Assembly (NCBI RefSeq): GCF_000293865.2
Contig: NZ_ALKN02000007.1
Coordinates: 62,001 to 126,000, forward strand
Origin: Limnohabitans sp. Rim28
GTDB lineage: Bacteria > Pseudomonadota > Gammaproteobacteria > Burkholderiales > Burkholderiaceae_C
Direction of reading: 5' to 3'
Length of the DNA: 64,000 bases
This document shows, in pieces, positions 7,788-16,942 of the stretch (its first letter is position 1; each line of letters starts with the position of its first letter). The position numbers and the translations under genes are program-made. The notes below the pieces were generated by a model. It was not told the origin of the DNA. It made no database searches and saw nothing but the letters and a program-made list of their open reading frames with translations.

Positions 7788-8573
7788 TCAGTGAAACACG
7801 TAGCCATCCATGGCGATCACATGGTCGCTGATGCCCCGGAAAAAAGCGCCAGGCTGAGCATCAGCGCCAGCTGCGCCCAAGGCGGTGAACAGCGGCAACA
7901 AGTGTTCGTCTGTGGGGTGTGCGCGCTGACCTGAAAGCTGCTGGCGGTAATTCAGCAAACCGGCCACATCGCGCTGCACCAAATGGGTGTGAACCCAGTC
8001 GGCAAAGGTCTGCACATAGCCGGGTGTGGCACCGCCGTGCATGCGAATCGCCATCAAGTCCCGCAGGTTGTGGGTGATGTTGCCCGAACCCACGATCAGG
8101 ATATGGTGTTCAGCCAGTGAAGCGAGCGCTTGGCCGACCCGGTAAGCGTGTGCAGGCCCCAAGTGGCTTTGTACCGACAGCGGCACTACGGGGATGTTGG
8201 CGTCTGGGAACATCTGACGCATCGGAATCCAGGTCCCGTGGTCCAGGCCGCGCTGGGCGTTTTGCGCGGCGGGCAAGCCCGCCTCTTGCAGGGCGGCCAT
8301 GACCAAGGCCGCCACATCGGGGCTGCCAGGCGCAGGGTAGTGCATCTCGTACAGCCGTGGGTCAAAACCACCAAAATCGTGAATGGTTTCGGGTCGGGTG
8401 GCAAAACCCACGGTGGGCAGGGCCGTTTCCCAATGCGGGCTGACCACCACGATGGCGCGGGGCTTGCCCAACTGCGGCACCAGCGCGCTCATGGCGGCGC
8501 CAGCCGCACCGGGGTACAGGGCAAACATGGGCGAGCCATGGGGGACAAACAAGACAGATTTGGGGGCGTGCAT
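7788..8573 (-). CDS. DODA-type extradiol ring-cleavage dioxygenase (LigB superfamily)
   Basis: A 261-residue protein, the usual length for YgiD/4,5-DOPA dioxygenase-type members. The start MHAPKSVLFVPHGSPMFAL and the SPHWE segment carry the metal-binding histidines. HDFGGFDPRLYEMHYPAPG and HGTWIPMRQMFP are further family blocks. These Zn- or Fe-dependent enzymes open catecholic rings, though many members have unknown substrates. The ATG at 8573 is chosen because it gives the canonical N-terminus; a TTG at 8654 would overlap the regulator's stop. It lies 77 bases downstream of the GntR gene and may be the last gene of the apnO operon. Confidence 0.85.
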   Translation of the reverse strand: MHAPKSVLFVPHGSPMFALYPGAAGAAMSALVPQLGKPRAIVVVSPHWETALPTVGFATRPETIHDFGGFDPRLYEMHYPAPGSPDVAALVMAALQEAGLPAAQNAQRGLDHGTWIPMRQMFPDANIPVVPLSVQSHLGPAHAYRVGQALASLAEHHILIVGSGNITHNLRDLMAIRMHGGATPGYVQTFADWVHTHLVQRDVAGLLNYRQQLSGQRAHPTDEHLLPLFTALGAAGADAQPGAFFRGISDHVIAMDGYVFH

Positions 8574-8650
8574 GGTATTCACAGGACGATGAATGGCTCC
8601 ACTGTAGGGCAAAGCATCGGTGAGCTGTTGCACACCCGCAGCGTCAAGCT

Positions 8651-9355
8651 TCAAAGCCCCACTTGGCGGTACAGGTCGCTGGCGCGGGTCAAGTGGGCCG
8701 ACATGGCTTGGGCCGCGCCTTCGGCATCGCCTTGGTCAATGGCGTCCACGATGCGTTGGTGCTCGGCCAGGGTGAGCGACTCGGCGCCCGGTGCCCGCAC
8801 GATGTGGTGGTAGTACTCGCTGGCCCAGCCAAACAGGGCTTCTACGATGGCCGGGTAAATCGGGTTGCCACCAATGCGGGCGATCTCGCGGTGGAATTCC
8901 ATGTCGCGTTTCAGAAACTGGTCGAGGGTGCTGAGCGAATCTTGGTGTGCCGCCAGCCGCTCGCGCAGGCGCTGGACGTCCTGCGGCGTGGCCTTTTCTG
9001 CCGCTTGCCGCACCATGCTGACTTCCAGAAACAGCCGCGCCTCTTTGAGGTGCTCTAAGGTTTCGGGTTGTATGCGCAGCAAGTGGCGTGCGCCTTCGGC
9101 AATCTGTGCAATCAGCAATTGGGCGGTGGGCACCACCACTTTGGCGCGTTCGCCATGCGAGATTTCGACAATGCCCGAGCGGGCCAACTCTTGCAAGGCT
9201 TCGCGCACCGCGACGCGGCCCACGCCATAAAACGCCATGAGTTCGCGCTCAGAGGGCAGCGGCTCACCCGGTGCGATTTCGCCAGACGCGATGCGGGCCA
9301 TCAGGCGGTCCAACACCTCTTGGTAGAGCTTACGCCGCTGGATGTGTTCAGCCAT
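8651..9355 (-). CDS. GntR-family regulator, FadR/FCD subfamily
   Basis: A 234-residue protein with an N-terminal winged helix (YQEVLDRLMARIASGEI, LPSERELMAFYGVGRVAVREAL, the wing GIVEISHGERAKV) and an all-helical C-terminal domain of FCD type (EFHREIARIGGNP, EHQRIVDAIDQGDAEGA). FCD regulators normally bind sugar-acid or carboxylate metabolites. It follows the oiaK-type kinase by 11 bases on the same strand, so it is part of the apnO-oiaX-oiaK operon and probably controls it. The start at 9355 is the ATG that gives a standard GntR N-terminus. The effector, possibly D-apionate or an intermediate, is inferred. Confidence 0.88.
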   Translation of the reverse strand: MAEHIQRRKLYQEVLDRLMARIASGEIAPGEPLPSERELMAFYGVGRVAVREALQELARSGIVEISHGERAKVVVPTAQLLIAQIAEGARHLLRIQPETLEHLKEARLFLEVSMVRQAAEKATPQDVQRLRERLAAHQDSLSTLDQFLKRDMEFHREIARIGGNPIYPAIVEALFGWASEYYHHIVRAPGAESLTLAEHQRIVDAIDQGDAEGAAQAMSAHLTRASDLYRQVGL

Positions 9356-9366
9356 ACCTTGGCCCT

Positions 9367-10749
9367 TCAAGCGACGCGGCCAGCACGCACAGCGCCATAA
9401 AACGAGGGCAAGCCCAGTTGCCCACCTTTGAGGGCGATTTCCAGGCCATCGCGGCGCGCATCGTCGGACCAAGCCCGGCACAGCGGTACACCGGGTGCCA
9501 TGCCTGCAGCCACCGTGAACGCCTGAATGCCCAAGTGGCTGGCCACGGCGCCCGAGCTGTCCCCTCCCGCCACTACCACACGGCGCAGGTGCGTTCGGTC
9601 GAGCAAGCGCCGCATGACCTCGGCCAAGGCCATGCCGACGCTTTCGCTGGCTTGCGCTTTGTCCAGGCCCAAGCCTTGCGCCACAGCCTCAAAGCCTTGG
9701 ACGGCCGGGTCGTCGGGCCCTTTGGCCGAATAAATGACAGGCGACACGCCTTGGGCCACAGCGTCTGCCGCCTGTTGCGTGAGCCGTTCGATTTCTGCTT
9801 CGGCATGCACGGGGTCGAGGCACAGGGGCACGCTCATGCGCAAGGTCAAAAAGCCATGCGCCTGTGCCCAATCAATTTGGGCTGCGCTCATGGGCGAACA
9901 ACTGCCACTGACCACGCCAATGCAGTCATGGGCCTGGGCGATGGGCAAGCCGGGCCATTCAGGCAACCAGCCGCGGCTGCGCCAGTACTCGGCCAAGGCG
10001 TATTGCAAGCCAGAGGACGATGCACTGAAGACCCCCGGCCCACGTTGCTCCCAGACCAGCCGCCCGGCTTCACGTTGCGTGGCGGTATCGGCCACATCGA
10101 GCATCAGCACGGGCTGGTCTGCGCCCTGCAGGCTTTGCCACACCGCATCGGCTTGGCCTTGCGCCATGTGGGCCAGATTGACCAGCCCGGTGCGGCGTGG
10201 GGTTTGTTGGGCCAAGTGCACACGCAAATCGCTCTCGTGCATGGGCGTGACCGGGTGGCGCGACATGGTCGGGTGCCGGTCGATGCGCCAGACCTCGTTG
10301 TGTGCCGCGGCAAACAAGTGCCCAAAAACTTGGTAGCGCTGCAGCCTGGGCGCGCCCACCACCATGGGCGACCAAGGGGCACTTGTGCAGCGCACGCCCA
10401 AGTCAATGGCTTGCCCGATCGAGCCCACTTCGGGGGACGAATCGAAGGTCGAGCAGACCTTGTATTGGACGACAGGGGCACCCAAGCTGGCGAGGCTTTC
10501 AAACACCGCAGGCAGGTGGGCGCGCATCCAGGCAGGGCTTTTGCCCCGAGACTGCCCGGCCACGCCAACACAACGCGCCCCCGGAAAACGGGCCAAGTCT
10601 TCGGCGCGGGGGGCGTGTAAAAACAGCACCGTGGGCACCCCTGCGGCGGTGAAGGCTTCGAGCACATCGGTGGAGCCGGTGAAGTCGTCCCCGTAATAGG
10701 CCAGCCACAGCCCTTCGGGCAAGCCGTCCTGTTCGCACCTTGGGTTCAT
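9367..10749 (-). CDS. oiaK: 3-oxo-isoapionate kinase-like DUF1537 kinase
   Basis: A 460-residue four-carbon acid-sugar kinase. The DDFTGSTD signature is at residues 21-28, the KVCSTFDSSPEVGSIG block is in the N-terminal domain, and the C-terminal VVAGGDSSGAVASHLGI nucleotide-binding motif is present, so the enzyme is complete. The DUF1537 family includes OtnK, DtnK and OiaK. The OiaK call rests on context: a RuBisCO-like protein and an ApnO homologue lie immediately upstream, the set described for D-apionate breakdown, in which OiaK phosphorylates 3-oxo-isoapionate at C4. It starts 5 bases after the RuBisCO-like gene's stop. A second, different DUF1537 gene is at 1-457. Confidence 0.8.
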   Translation of the reverse strand: MNPRCEQDGLPEGLWLAYYGDDFTGSTDVLEAFTAAGVPTVLFLHAPRAEDLARFPGARCVGVAGQSRGKSPAWMRAHLPAVFESLASLGAPVVQYKVCSTFDSSPEVGSIGQAIDLGVRCTSAPWSPMVVGAPRLQRYQVFGHLFAAAHNEVWRIDRHPTMSRHPVTPMHESDLRVHLAQQTPRRTGLVNLAHMAQGQADAVWQSLQGADQPVLMLDVADTATQREAGRLVWEQRGPGVFSASSSGLQYALAEYWRSRGWLPEWPGLPIAQAHDCIGVVSGSCSPMSAAQIDWAQAHGFLTLRMSVPLCLDPVHAEAEIERLTQQAADAVAQGVSPVIYSAKGPDDPAVQGFEAVAQGLGLDKAQASESVGMALAEVMRRLLDRTHLRRVVVAGGDSSGAVASHLGIQAFTVAAGMAPGVPLCRAWSDDARRDGLEIALKGGQLGLPSFYGAVRAGRVA

Positions 10750-10754
10750 CTCAT

Positions 10755-11996
10755 TCACCAAAAACCGAGTGCGCTTTGCAGGGCTGGGCGTGTGGCGGCG
10801 TAGGCCTTGAGGTCGATGCCCGCTTGGGCCGCGTCCCAGGCTTCGCGCAGCGCAGCCACACCCGCAGCCACGCCTTGGGGGTGACCAAAAATACCGCCCC
10901 CAGCGGTGCACAGCAAGTCCGCATGGCCCAAGGCCTTGAAGGTGTCGTGCGCTTGCAAGCCGGTTTGGGCCGAGCTGAACACCGGCATGGCGGCCATGGG
11001 CAGGTCTTGGAACAGGGGGCGTGTCACGGCACGCGCCGAGGCGATGACGGTGTCGTCGCTTTCGCTGAACTTGTTGCGCAGGCCGTTGACATGCAGGTGG
11101 TCCACGCCCACCAGACGCCACAGCGATTGCCAAGCTGCAAAGTCCCAACCCAGCGCTGGGCTGCGGCTGAGGTAACCCCAGCCCGCACGGTGTCCGTGGA
11201 TGGGCAAGGCACTGTGACGGCGCAAAGCGTTCATGCCCACCAGACCCACCGATTGGACGCAGGCCATCACGCAGGTGCCGCCGTGTTTCAGCACCCAGTC
11301 GTGGCGCTGGCGCATTTGGTCAAGGTCACCCGTCAGGTTGAAAGCCACCATGACTTTTCGGCCAGTGCGCTGCGCTGCGTCGTTGACCACGCGCATGACG
11401 GCGGTGACGCGCTCTTCAAAAGGGCAGTGCGGCCCATCGGCTTGCAGCTCGTCGTCTTTGATGAAATCGATGCCACCGTCCACCAGCATCTTCACTTGCT
11501 CGGCTGTTTTATCGGGGCTGAGGCCCACGCTGGGCTTGATGATGGTGCCGATCAGGGGCCCTTGGCGCACGCCGCTCATGCGCCGGGTGCCCTCGATGCC
11601 AAAAGCAGGCCCCAGATAGGCCTTGGCAAAGGCTTCGGGCAGTTGCAGCGACAAAAGCCGCAGGCCCGAGACTTGGCGCAGTTCAAACAAATTGCCGGCC
11701 ACGGTGGACATCAAGGTGGGCAAGCAGGGGCCCATGTTTTCCAGGGGCCACGACAAAGTGAGCAGGCAGCGTGTGTAACGCTCAGACACCATGCCGCCGG
11801 GCAGGCTGGGGCGGTCCACCACCTCCAAAATCTCCAGGGCTTCGATGCGTGCGCCTGAGCGCTCTTTGAGTTCAGGCGTTTCGTTGGCCAGCTTCAAAAA
11901 AGTCCCGCTGGACTGCTCGCCTGCAATGGTCTCGGCGGTGCGCAGTGGGTCGTCACCGGTTTCAAGCCAGTACTGGGCCACGATTCTGGAGTTCAT
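10755..11996 (-). CDS. oiaX: RuBisCO-like protein, probable 3-oxo-isoapionate-4-phosphate decarboxylase
   Basis: A 413-residue RuBisCO large-subunit-type protein. The metal-site motif GIDFIKDDE (residues 175-183) keeps the carbamylation lysine (K180) and both acidic ligands. GTIIKPS keeps the first active-site lysine, but the second lysine of the GTxKPK motif is serine, so it is not a carboxylating RuBisCO. HGHR (267-270) and the phosphate-binding GGGIFGHPQG are present. OiaX decarboxylates 3-oxo-isoapionate-4-phosphate to L-erythrulose-1-phosphate. The flanking apnO- and oiaK-type genes support this role over other form IV members such as methionine-salvage enolases. The ATG at 11996 lies 13 bases after the apnO stop. 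Confidence 0.83.
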   Translation of the reverse strand: MNSRIVAQYWLETGDDPLRTAETIAGEQSSGTFLKLANETPELKERSGARIEALEILEVVDRPSLPGGMVSERYTRCLLTLSWPLENMGPCLPTLMSTVAGNLFELRQVSGLRLLSLQLPEAFAKAYLGPAFGIEGTRRMSGVRQGPLIGTIIKPSVGLSPDKTAEQVKMLVDGGIDFIKDDELQADGPHCPFEERVTAVMRVVNDAAQRTGRKVMVAFNLTGDLDQMRQRHDWVLKHGGTCVMACVQSVGLVGMNALRRHSALPIHGHRAGWGYLSRSPALGWDFAAWQSLWRLVGVDHLHVNGLRNKFSESDDTVIASARAVTRPLFQDLPMAAMPVFSSAQTGLQAHDTFKALGHADLLCTAGGGIFGHPQGVAAGVAALREAWDAAQAGIDLKAYAATRPALQSALGFW

Positions 11997-12009
11997 GGTT
12001 TGGCCTGCT

Positions 12010-12837
12010 TCAGGTGATGCGCTGGATGCTGTCAGCGATTTCTTGGCGGTCAAAAATCTTTTTCCAGTCGTCTCGCATCAGGCGGGGCTTGCCAAAGGTG
12101 ATGGCTTTGTTGCACGCGTCAGAAAACTGGCCTGGTACCTGCTTGAAGATGACGGCCGACAAAATGGTCATGTGGCCCAACAAAAAGTCGCGTGCCGCAT
12201 CTGGGGGCACGCCGCGTGCCACCACTTCGTCCATGGCTTCGCGCATGACGTCGAGCAAGGTGGCGCAGACCGTCTCGGACAAGCCAGGCTCCAGCAAGGC
12301 CATTTGCTCCACGGTGACACGGTATGAGCGTTCGATGGGTTGGTAAATCAAACGGGCAATCGATTCGCCCAAGTCATACGAGGCTTCGGGGCCCTGCATC
12401 AGGGCATTCACGATGGATTGCGAAGCCCGGATGCCGCCGAAATAGTCGGGCGCACCCGCCACATGGACTTCGGGGTTGAAGATGTTGGGGTGGCAGGGGT
12501 GGGTGACAAAGTAAACCAAATCGTCCCGCTTGGGCAGGTGTCCGGCGAACGGGGCTGCGGCGTCGAGGGTGATGACCATGGTGCCGGGTGCCAGTTGGGG
12601 CGAAATCTCGGCGGCGATGCGCCCGATCAGGGTGTCAGGCACGGCCAAGATCACGGCGTCTACACCGCGCAGGGCGTCGTCCAGGCTGCAGCAGGCGATG
12701 CCCAATTCGGCTTTCAGGCGTTGTTGGCCTGCGGCGCTGACTTCGACGTGGCGAATTTCAAAGGCCGAGCCCTGGAGGTTTTTGGCCAAACGGGCGCCCA
12801 TCTTGCCGCCTGCGCCCAACAATGCAATAGAAGTCAT
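12010..12837 (-). CDS. apnO: D-apionate oxidoisomerase-like dehydrogenase
   Basis: A 275-residue NAD-dependent protein with an N-terminal Rossmann motif, ALLGAGGKMGARLAKN, and a C-terminal helical domain of the phosphogluconate-dehydrogenase type (YQPIERSYRVTVEQMALLEPGLSETV). This combination matches ApnO, which converts D-apionate to 3-oxo-isoapionate. It is the first gene of an operon whose next two genes are of RuBisCO-like and DUF1537-kinase type, exactly the order of steps in the non-oxidative D-apionate pathway. The start at 12837 gives the canonical glycine-rich N-terminus. The assignment is from recalled family features and context, without alignment. Confidence 0.78.
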   Translation of the reverse strand: MTSIALLGAGGKMGARLAKNLQGSAFEIRHVEVSAAGQQRLKAELGIACCSLDDALRGVDAVILAVPDTLIGRIAAEISPQLAPGTMVITLDAAAPFAGHLPKRDDLVYFVTHPCHPNIFNPEVHVAGAPDYFGGIRASQSIVNALMQGPEASYDLGESIARLIYQPIERSYRVTVEQMALLEPGLSETVCATLLDVMREAMDEVVARGVPPDAARDFLLGHMTILSAVIFKQVPGQFSDACNKAITFGKPRLMRDDWKKIFDRQEIADSIQRIT

Positions 12838-13002
12838 GCTTTCTTTCTGAAATTGAACCAGACCTGCCGTCATCGGCGCTTGTATTGGTCTGATGGTATG
12901 ACGAGTTGACCCGTTGATGGGCTAATGGCTTACCCCAATATCGGCGTTTCAAGCCACAATCTGCCCCACCTTATGTCCCCTGTTTTTCGACTGGAAACCG
13001 CC

Positions 13003-14439
13003 ATGACTTACCCCAACACCCAACTTTTCATCCATGGCCAATGGTGCGATGCCGAAGACGGTCGCACTTTGGCCGTGTTCAATCCCGCGACGGGCACCGA
13101 AATTGGCCGATTGGCCCATGCGGGCATTCCCGATCTGGAGCGTGCCGCGCAAGCCGCGCAAAAGGGCTTTGAAATTTGGCGCGATACCCCTGCCAACGAG
13201 CGCAGCGCCGTGTTGCGCAAAGCCGCGGCCTTGATGCGCGAACGCGCCCCACAAATTGCCGAGCTGCTCACGCAAGAGCAAGGCAAGCCACTGGCCGAAG
13301 CCAAGGTCGAGGCCATGTCGGCGGCCGACATCATCGAGTGGTTTGCCGAGGAAGGCCGCCGCGTGTATGGCCGCATCGTGCCCCCACGCAACGTGAATGT
13401 GCAGCAGCAGGTGCTGAAGCTGCCGGTTGGCCCTGTCGCCGCCTTCACGCCCTGGAACTTTCCCATCAACCAGGCTGTGCGCAAGATGTCTGCTGCACTG
13501 GCGACGGGCTGCTCGATCATTGTCAAAGCCCCTGAAGAAACCCCAGCAGCACCTGCTGAGTTGATCCGCGCCTTTCACGATGCGGGCGTACCCGCGGGTG
13601 TGATCGGTCTGGTTTATGGCACGCCCGCTGAGATCTCGAACTACCTGATCGCGCACCCTTTGATCCGCAAGATCACCTTCACCGGCTCTACGCCTGTGGG
13701 CAAGCAATTGGCCGCGTTGGCCGGTCAGCACATGAAGCGCGTGACCATGGAGTTGGGCGGCCACGCGCCGGTCATCTTGGCCGAAGACGCAGACATTGCG
13801 TTGGCCCTGAAAACCGCCGGTGCGGCCAAGTTCCGCAACGCGGGCCAAGTCTGCATCTCGCCCACCCGCTTTTTGGTGCACCACAAAATTGCCGATGCTT
13901 TTGCGGAAGCATTTGCCGCGCAAGCGCAGGCGCTGAAGGTGGGCGATGGCATGACGGCAGGCACACAAATGGGGCCATTGGCCAACGAGCGTCGCTTGTC
14001 GGCCATGCAGGCCATCGTGCAAGATGCCCGCGCCAAAGGTGCCAAGGTGCTCACCGGCGGTGAGCGCATCGGCACGCAAGGTAACTTTTTTGCACCCACT
14101 GTGCTGTCGCATGTGCCGCTCGACGCCGATGTGGTGGTCAACGAGCCGTTTGGTCCCATCGCGGCCATCCGCAGCTTTGAAAACATCGAAGACGCGGTGG
14201 CCGAAGCCAACCGCTTGCCTTTCGGCTTGGCCGGTTATGCCTTCACCAACTCGATGAAAACCATGCATATGCTGAACCAGCGTCTGGACGTGGGCATGCT
14301 GTGGGTCAACCAGCCGGCAGCACCTTGGCCTGAGCTGCCCTTTGGCGGCATGAAGGATTCGGGTTACGGCTCTGAAGGCGGACCTGAGGCGCTGGAGGCA
14401 TACCTCAACACCAAGACGGTGTCGATTTTTAACGCCTGA
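13003..14439 (+). CDS. NAD(P)-dependent aldehyde dehydrogenase (succinate-semialdehyde dehydrogenase-like)
   Basis: A 478-residue ALDH-superfamily enzyme. The catalytic cysteine lies in [13 protein letters not shown] and the general-base glutamate in [10 protein letters not shown]. The cofactor loop [12 protein letters not shown] and the FGPIAA motif near the C-terminus are intact. Sequence style is closest to GabD-type succinate-semialdehyde dehydrogenases and related sugar-aldehyde enzymes. It is divergent from the D-apionate operon, so it could oxidise a sugar aldehyde feeding that pathway, but this is inference. The ATG at 13003 is preferred. An earlier in-frame ATG at 12925 begins a near-copy of the same codons (ATGGCTTACCCCAA versus ATGACTTACCCCAA) and adds 26 unlikely residues. 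Confidence 0.85.
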   Translation: MTYPNTQLFIHGQWCDAEDGRTLAVFNPATGTEIGRLAHAGIPDLERAAQAAQKGFEIWRDTPANERSAVLRKAAALMRERAPQIAELLTQEQGKPLAEAKVEAMSAADIIEWFAEEGRRVYGRIVPPRNVNVQQQVLKLPVGPVAAFTPWNFPINQAVRKMSAALATGCSIIVKAPEETPAAPAELIRAFHDAGVPAGVIGLVYGTPAEISNYLIAHPLIRKITFTGSTPVGKQLAALAGQHMKRVTMELGGHAPVILAEDADIALALKTAGAAKFRNAGQVCISPTRFLVHHKIADAFAEAFAAQAQALKVGDGMTAGTQMGPLANERRLSAMQAIVQDARAKGAKVLTGGERIGTQGNFFAPTVLSHVPLDADVVVNEPFGPIAAIRSFENIEDAVAEANRLPFGLAGYAFTNSMKTMHMLNQRLDVGMLWVNQPAAPWPELPFGGMKDSGYGSEGGPEALEAYLNTKTVSIFNA

Positions 14440-14462
14440 ACGGCCAGCCAAACGGTTCCGGC

Positions 14463-15119
14463 ATGCGCATTCTTGTCACCGGCTTTGAGCCCTTTGGCGG
14501 GCAAAGCGTGAACCACTCATGGGAGGTGGCGCACGCGTTGCAGGGCTTGGTCTTGGCGGGTGCACAGGTCTCGGCCGTGCAATTGCCTTGCGTGTTTGCC
14601 CAAGCCCTGCCTGCCGTGCATCAGGCGCTGGCGCAACATCGGCCGGACATCGTGCTGGCGCTGGGGCAGGCCGAGGGGCGTTGTGATTTGTCGCTCGAAC
14701 GCGTGGCCATCAATGTGCAAGACGCCCGCATCCCTGACAACGCAGGTCGACAACCCATCGACGTGCCGGTGATCCAGGGTGGCCCCGCGGCGTATTTCAG
14801 CACCTTGCCCATCAAGTCCTTGGTGGCGGGTTTGAAGGCCGCCGGCTTCCCGGCTTCTGTGTCGCAAACGGCAGGCACTTTTGTGTGCAACCAGGTGTTT
14901 TATGGCTTGCAACACGCTGTGGTGGGTCAAGGTCTGCACAGCGGCTTCATGCACCTGCCCTTGTTGCCGGAGCAGGCGGCCCACTGGCCTGGCCCCAGCT
15001 TGCCCAGCTGGCCTGTGGCTTTGCAAGTGGCCGGGGTGCGGCAGGCCTTGGCGCTTTTGGTGGCCCACCGACAGCAGGGTCTGAGCGAGTTGAAGCAAAC
15101 GGGCGGTGCCCTGAATTGA
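14463..15119 (+). CDS. pcp: Pyroglutamyl-peptidase I (pyrrolidone-carboxylate peptidase)
   Basis: A 218-residue C15-family cysteine peptidase. The N-terminus MRILVTGFEPFGG is diagnostic. The catalytic glutamate is in LALGQAEGRCDLSLERVAIN, the cysteine in TAGTFVCNQVFYG and the histidine in SGFMHLPLLPEQ. The enzyme removes N-terminal pyroglutamate from peptides in the cytoplasm. Length is normal for the family. It follows the aldehyde dehydrogenase by 23 bases and may share its transcript, though no functional link is obvious. Confidence 0.93.
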   Translation: MRILVTGFEPFGGQSVNHSWEVAHALQGLVLAGAQVSAVQLPCVFAQALPAVHQALAQHRPDIVLALGQAEGRCDLSLERVAINVQDARIPDNAGRQPIDVPVIQGGPAAYFSTLPIKSLVAGLKAAGFPASVSQTAGTFVCNQVFYGLQHAVVGQGLHSGFMHLPLLPEQAAHWPGPSLPSWPVALQVAGVRQALALLVAHRQQGLSELKQTGGALN

Positions 15120-15235
15120 ACAGCCTTGAGCGCTTCAAAAAGTTTTGATTTTCAGGTCCATTTGGCGCGCCACCGTACAGACTGAAACACCGGTTCTTTG
15201 GATGATCTGGCTCTTGCAAAACAACAGGAGCTTGT

Positions 15236-15664
15236 ATGAACAAACAAAACATTTGCAGCTGCGTCGTGGCCAGCTTGCTCAGCGTGACCGCATCGTCATG
15301 GGCGCAAACATCGGTCGCACTGGGCCGGGCCGACTTCAAAGACAACTGCGCCAGTTGCCATGGCCATTCAGGCCGAGGCGACGGCCCGGTGCAATCGTTC
15401 TTGGTCAAGCGGCCTTCTGATTTGACCACCATCACCCAAAGGCATGGTGGCAAGTTCCCGCAAGAGCTGATGTGGGAGGTGATCGATGGCCGATGGTCGG
15501 GCGATGGCGGGCCCCACGGTTCGCGCGAGATGCCGGTGTGGGGCCAAGAGTTCAAGGCCCGCGCCATGACCCAGCCGGGAGACTCGGCGACCATCGCCGA
15601 GTGGTCAGCTCGCCACCGCATCGTGTCTTTGCTTCAATACCTGGAGACGATTCAACGCCCCTGA
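15236..15664 (+). CDS. Small periplasmic mono-heme c-type cytochrome
   Basis: A 142-residue protein with a signal peptide ending near SSWAQ and one heme-attachment motif, CASCH, at residues 38-42. A methionine in SREMPVWG near residue 103 is a likely sixth ligand. It is a class I cytochrome c, as used for periplasmic electron transfer. AACAGGAG lies seven bases before the ATG. It stands alone, convergent with an MpaB-type gene, so its redox partner cannot be named. Confidence 0.85.
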   Translation: MNKQNICSCVVASLLSVTASSWAQTSVALGRADFKDNCASCHGHSGRGDGPVQSFLVKRPSDLTTITQRHGGKFPQELMWEVIDGRWSGDGGPHGSREMPVWGQEFKARAMTQPGDSATIAEWSARHRIVSLLQYLETIQRP

Positions 15665-15703
15665 AGGTGGCATTGGGGTGACATGGCGCCAAGCTGAAGA
15701 AGG

Positions 15704-16738
15704 CTAAACAGGGGTTGGCGCAGAAGCCTGGGGTGTCTGCATGCGCTGGTGCGCGCGAGCGGCCACGCCCGTGTCGGCAAACGCCCAAGCCAAAGACGCC
15801 CCCATGCCTTGCAGGGCGGTGCGCACAGCGGTTTGTTCCAGTGCGCAGCGGCGTTCGCGTTCCAACATGTCCAGCGCCCAGTCGGGCAGCATTTGCAACG
15901 CGGCCCGCACGATCAGGGTGATCAATGGGCGGTCTAAGGGTTCACAAGGGTAGTTTTCAATCAGGTGCAGTGTTTCGCGCGTGCGCGCGTCGGCCCGCAA
16001 TTGAGGCCGGTAGTCTTGCAGTTGCATCAGGGCTTGGTGGCGCGTCAGGGGCAAACTGTGTGCGCCCAAGCGCTCGCCAATTTGCGCCATTTCGGCAAAG
16101 TACAGGTCTTGCCTGGCCGCGCTCAAAGGCTGCAGCGAGAGGTCTTGGTAAGCCCGCAAGAAACTGGTGGTTTCGCCCAGGTGTACCCAACGGATCAGTT
16201 CCGGGTCATTCGCCACATAAGGCGTGCCGTCGGGCAATTGGCCACGAATCTGGGCGTGGATGCGGTTGACCCGCTCGATGGTTTGCAAGGCTGCGGCGGT
16301 GCCGCCATAAGTGGTGGTGGCCACAAACAAGGCCGTGCGCCCCAGTCGCGCCTGCAGTTGGGTGCGAAAACGCGAGTGGTCCCACACGGCCCCCAAAGCC
16401 TGCGGGTGCAGCGCTTGCAGCATCAGCGAGGACAAGCCCCCGGTCATCATCGCCACAAAATGCGCGTGCACCTGCCACGCGGCCGAGTCGGGGCCGAACA
16501 AGCCGGGGTCGCCTGCGGGCTCTAAAAAGTCCCGCGCATCGCCTGTGGCCCCGGTCATGGCCCGAACGCGCTGGCCCAGCCGGTCTTTGACCTCCGATGC
16601 CAGGTGTGCCCGCACCTGTTGGGCCAACTGTCCGACCAGGGGATGTCCCAGGCCACACGTCGATTCAGCGCGGCTGTTGGCGTTGGCGGCAGACCGGGCA
16701 GCGCCCAGCAGCGTTTGGATCAAGGAGGGGGGTGTCAT
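15704..16738 (-). CDS. Oxygenase MpaB family protein (DUF2236)
   Basis: A 344-residue protein with the blocks FGPDSAAWQVHAH, LMLQALHPQALGAVWDHSRFR and RVNRIHAQIRG, characteristic of the MpaB/latex-clearing-protein-like DUF2236 family. Those proteins are b-type-heme oxygenases or related proteins, with the heme ligands among conserved histidines (for example in LHPQ). No signal peptide is seen, so it is probably cytoplasmic. The start at 16738 follows a short alternative upstream. Substrate unknown. Confidence 0.78.
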   Translation of the reverse strand: MTPPSLIQTLLGAARSAANANSRAESTCGLGHPLVGQLAQQVRAHLASEVKDRLGQRVRAMTGATGDARDFLEPAGDPGLFGPDSAAWQVHAHFVAMMTGGLSSLMLQALHPQALGAVWDHSRFRTQLQARLGRTALFVATTTYGGTAAALQTIERVNRIHAQIRGQLPDGTPYVANDPELIRWVHLGETTSFLRAYQDLSLQPLSAARQDLYFAEMAQIGERLGAHSLPLTRHQALMQLQDYRPQLRADARTRETLHLIENYPCEPLDRPLITLIVRAALQMLPDWALDMLERERRCALEQTAVRTALQGMGASLAWAFADTGVAARAHQRMQTPQASAPTPV

Positions 16739-16942
16739 GGGGCCCGGTGACATTCAAAGAGGTGCCAGTGTGTGACACCGCCCCATACCTTGCAGGGCGC
16801 CCGACAAAGGCCATCGGTCAAGGCTGGGTTTGGGCCATTGGCCGTGGTCAATAACCACGTGTCCATCAGGACCATTGAGGGGGCTCATGGCCTGGATCAC
16901 GGGGCATGAAGGAACATCCGCACCTCAATTTGGAGACATCTG

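Noticed and set aside
12838..13002. FadR-type operator between apnO and the aldehyde dehydrogenase
   Set aside because: Half-site-like words (TTGGTC, GGTATGAC) are present but no convincing symmetric site could be assembled.
12949..14451. Open frame of 500 codons antisense to the aldehyde dehydrogenase
   Set aside because: The sense strand has a complete ALDH with all catalytic motifs; the antisense frame has none.
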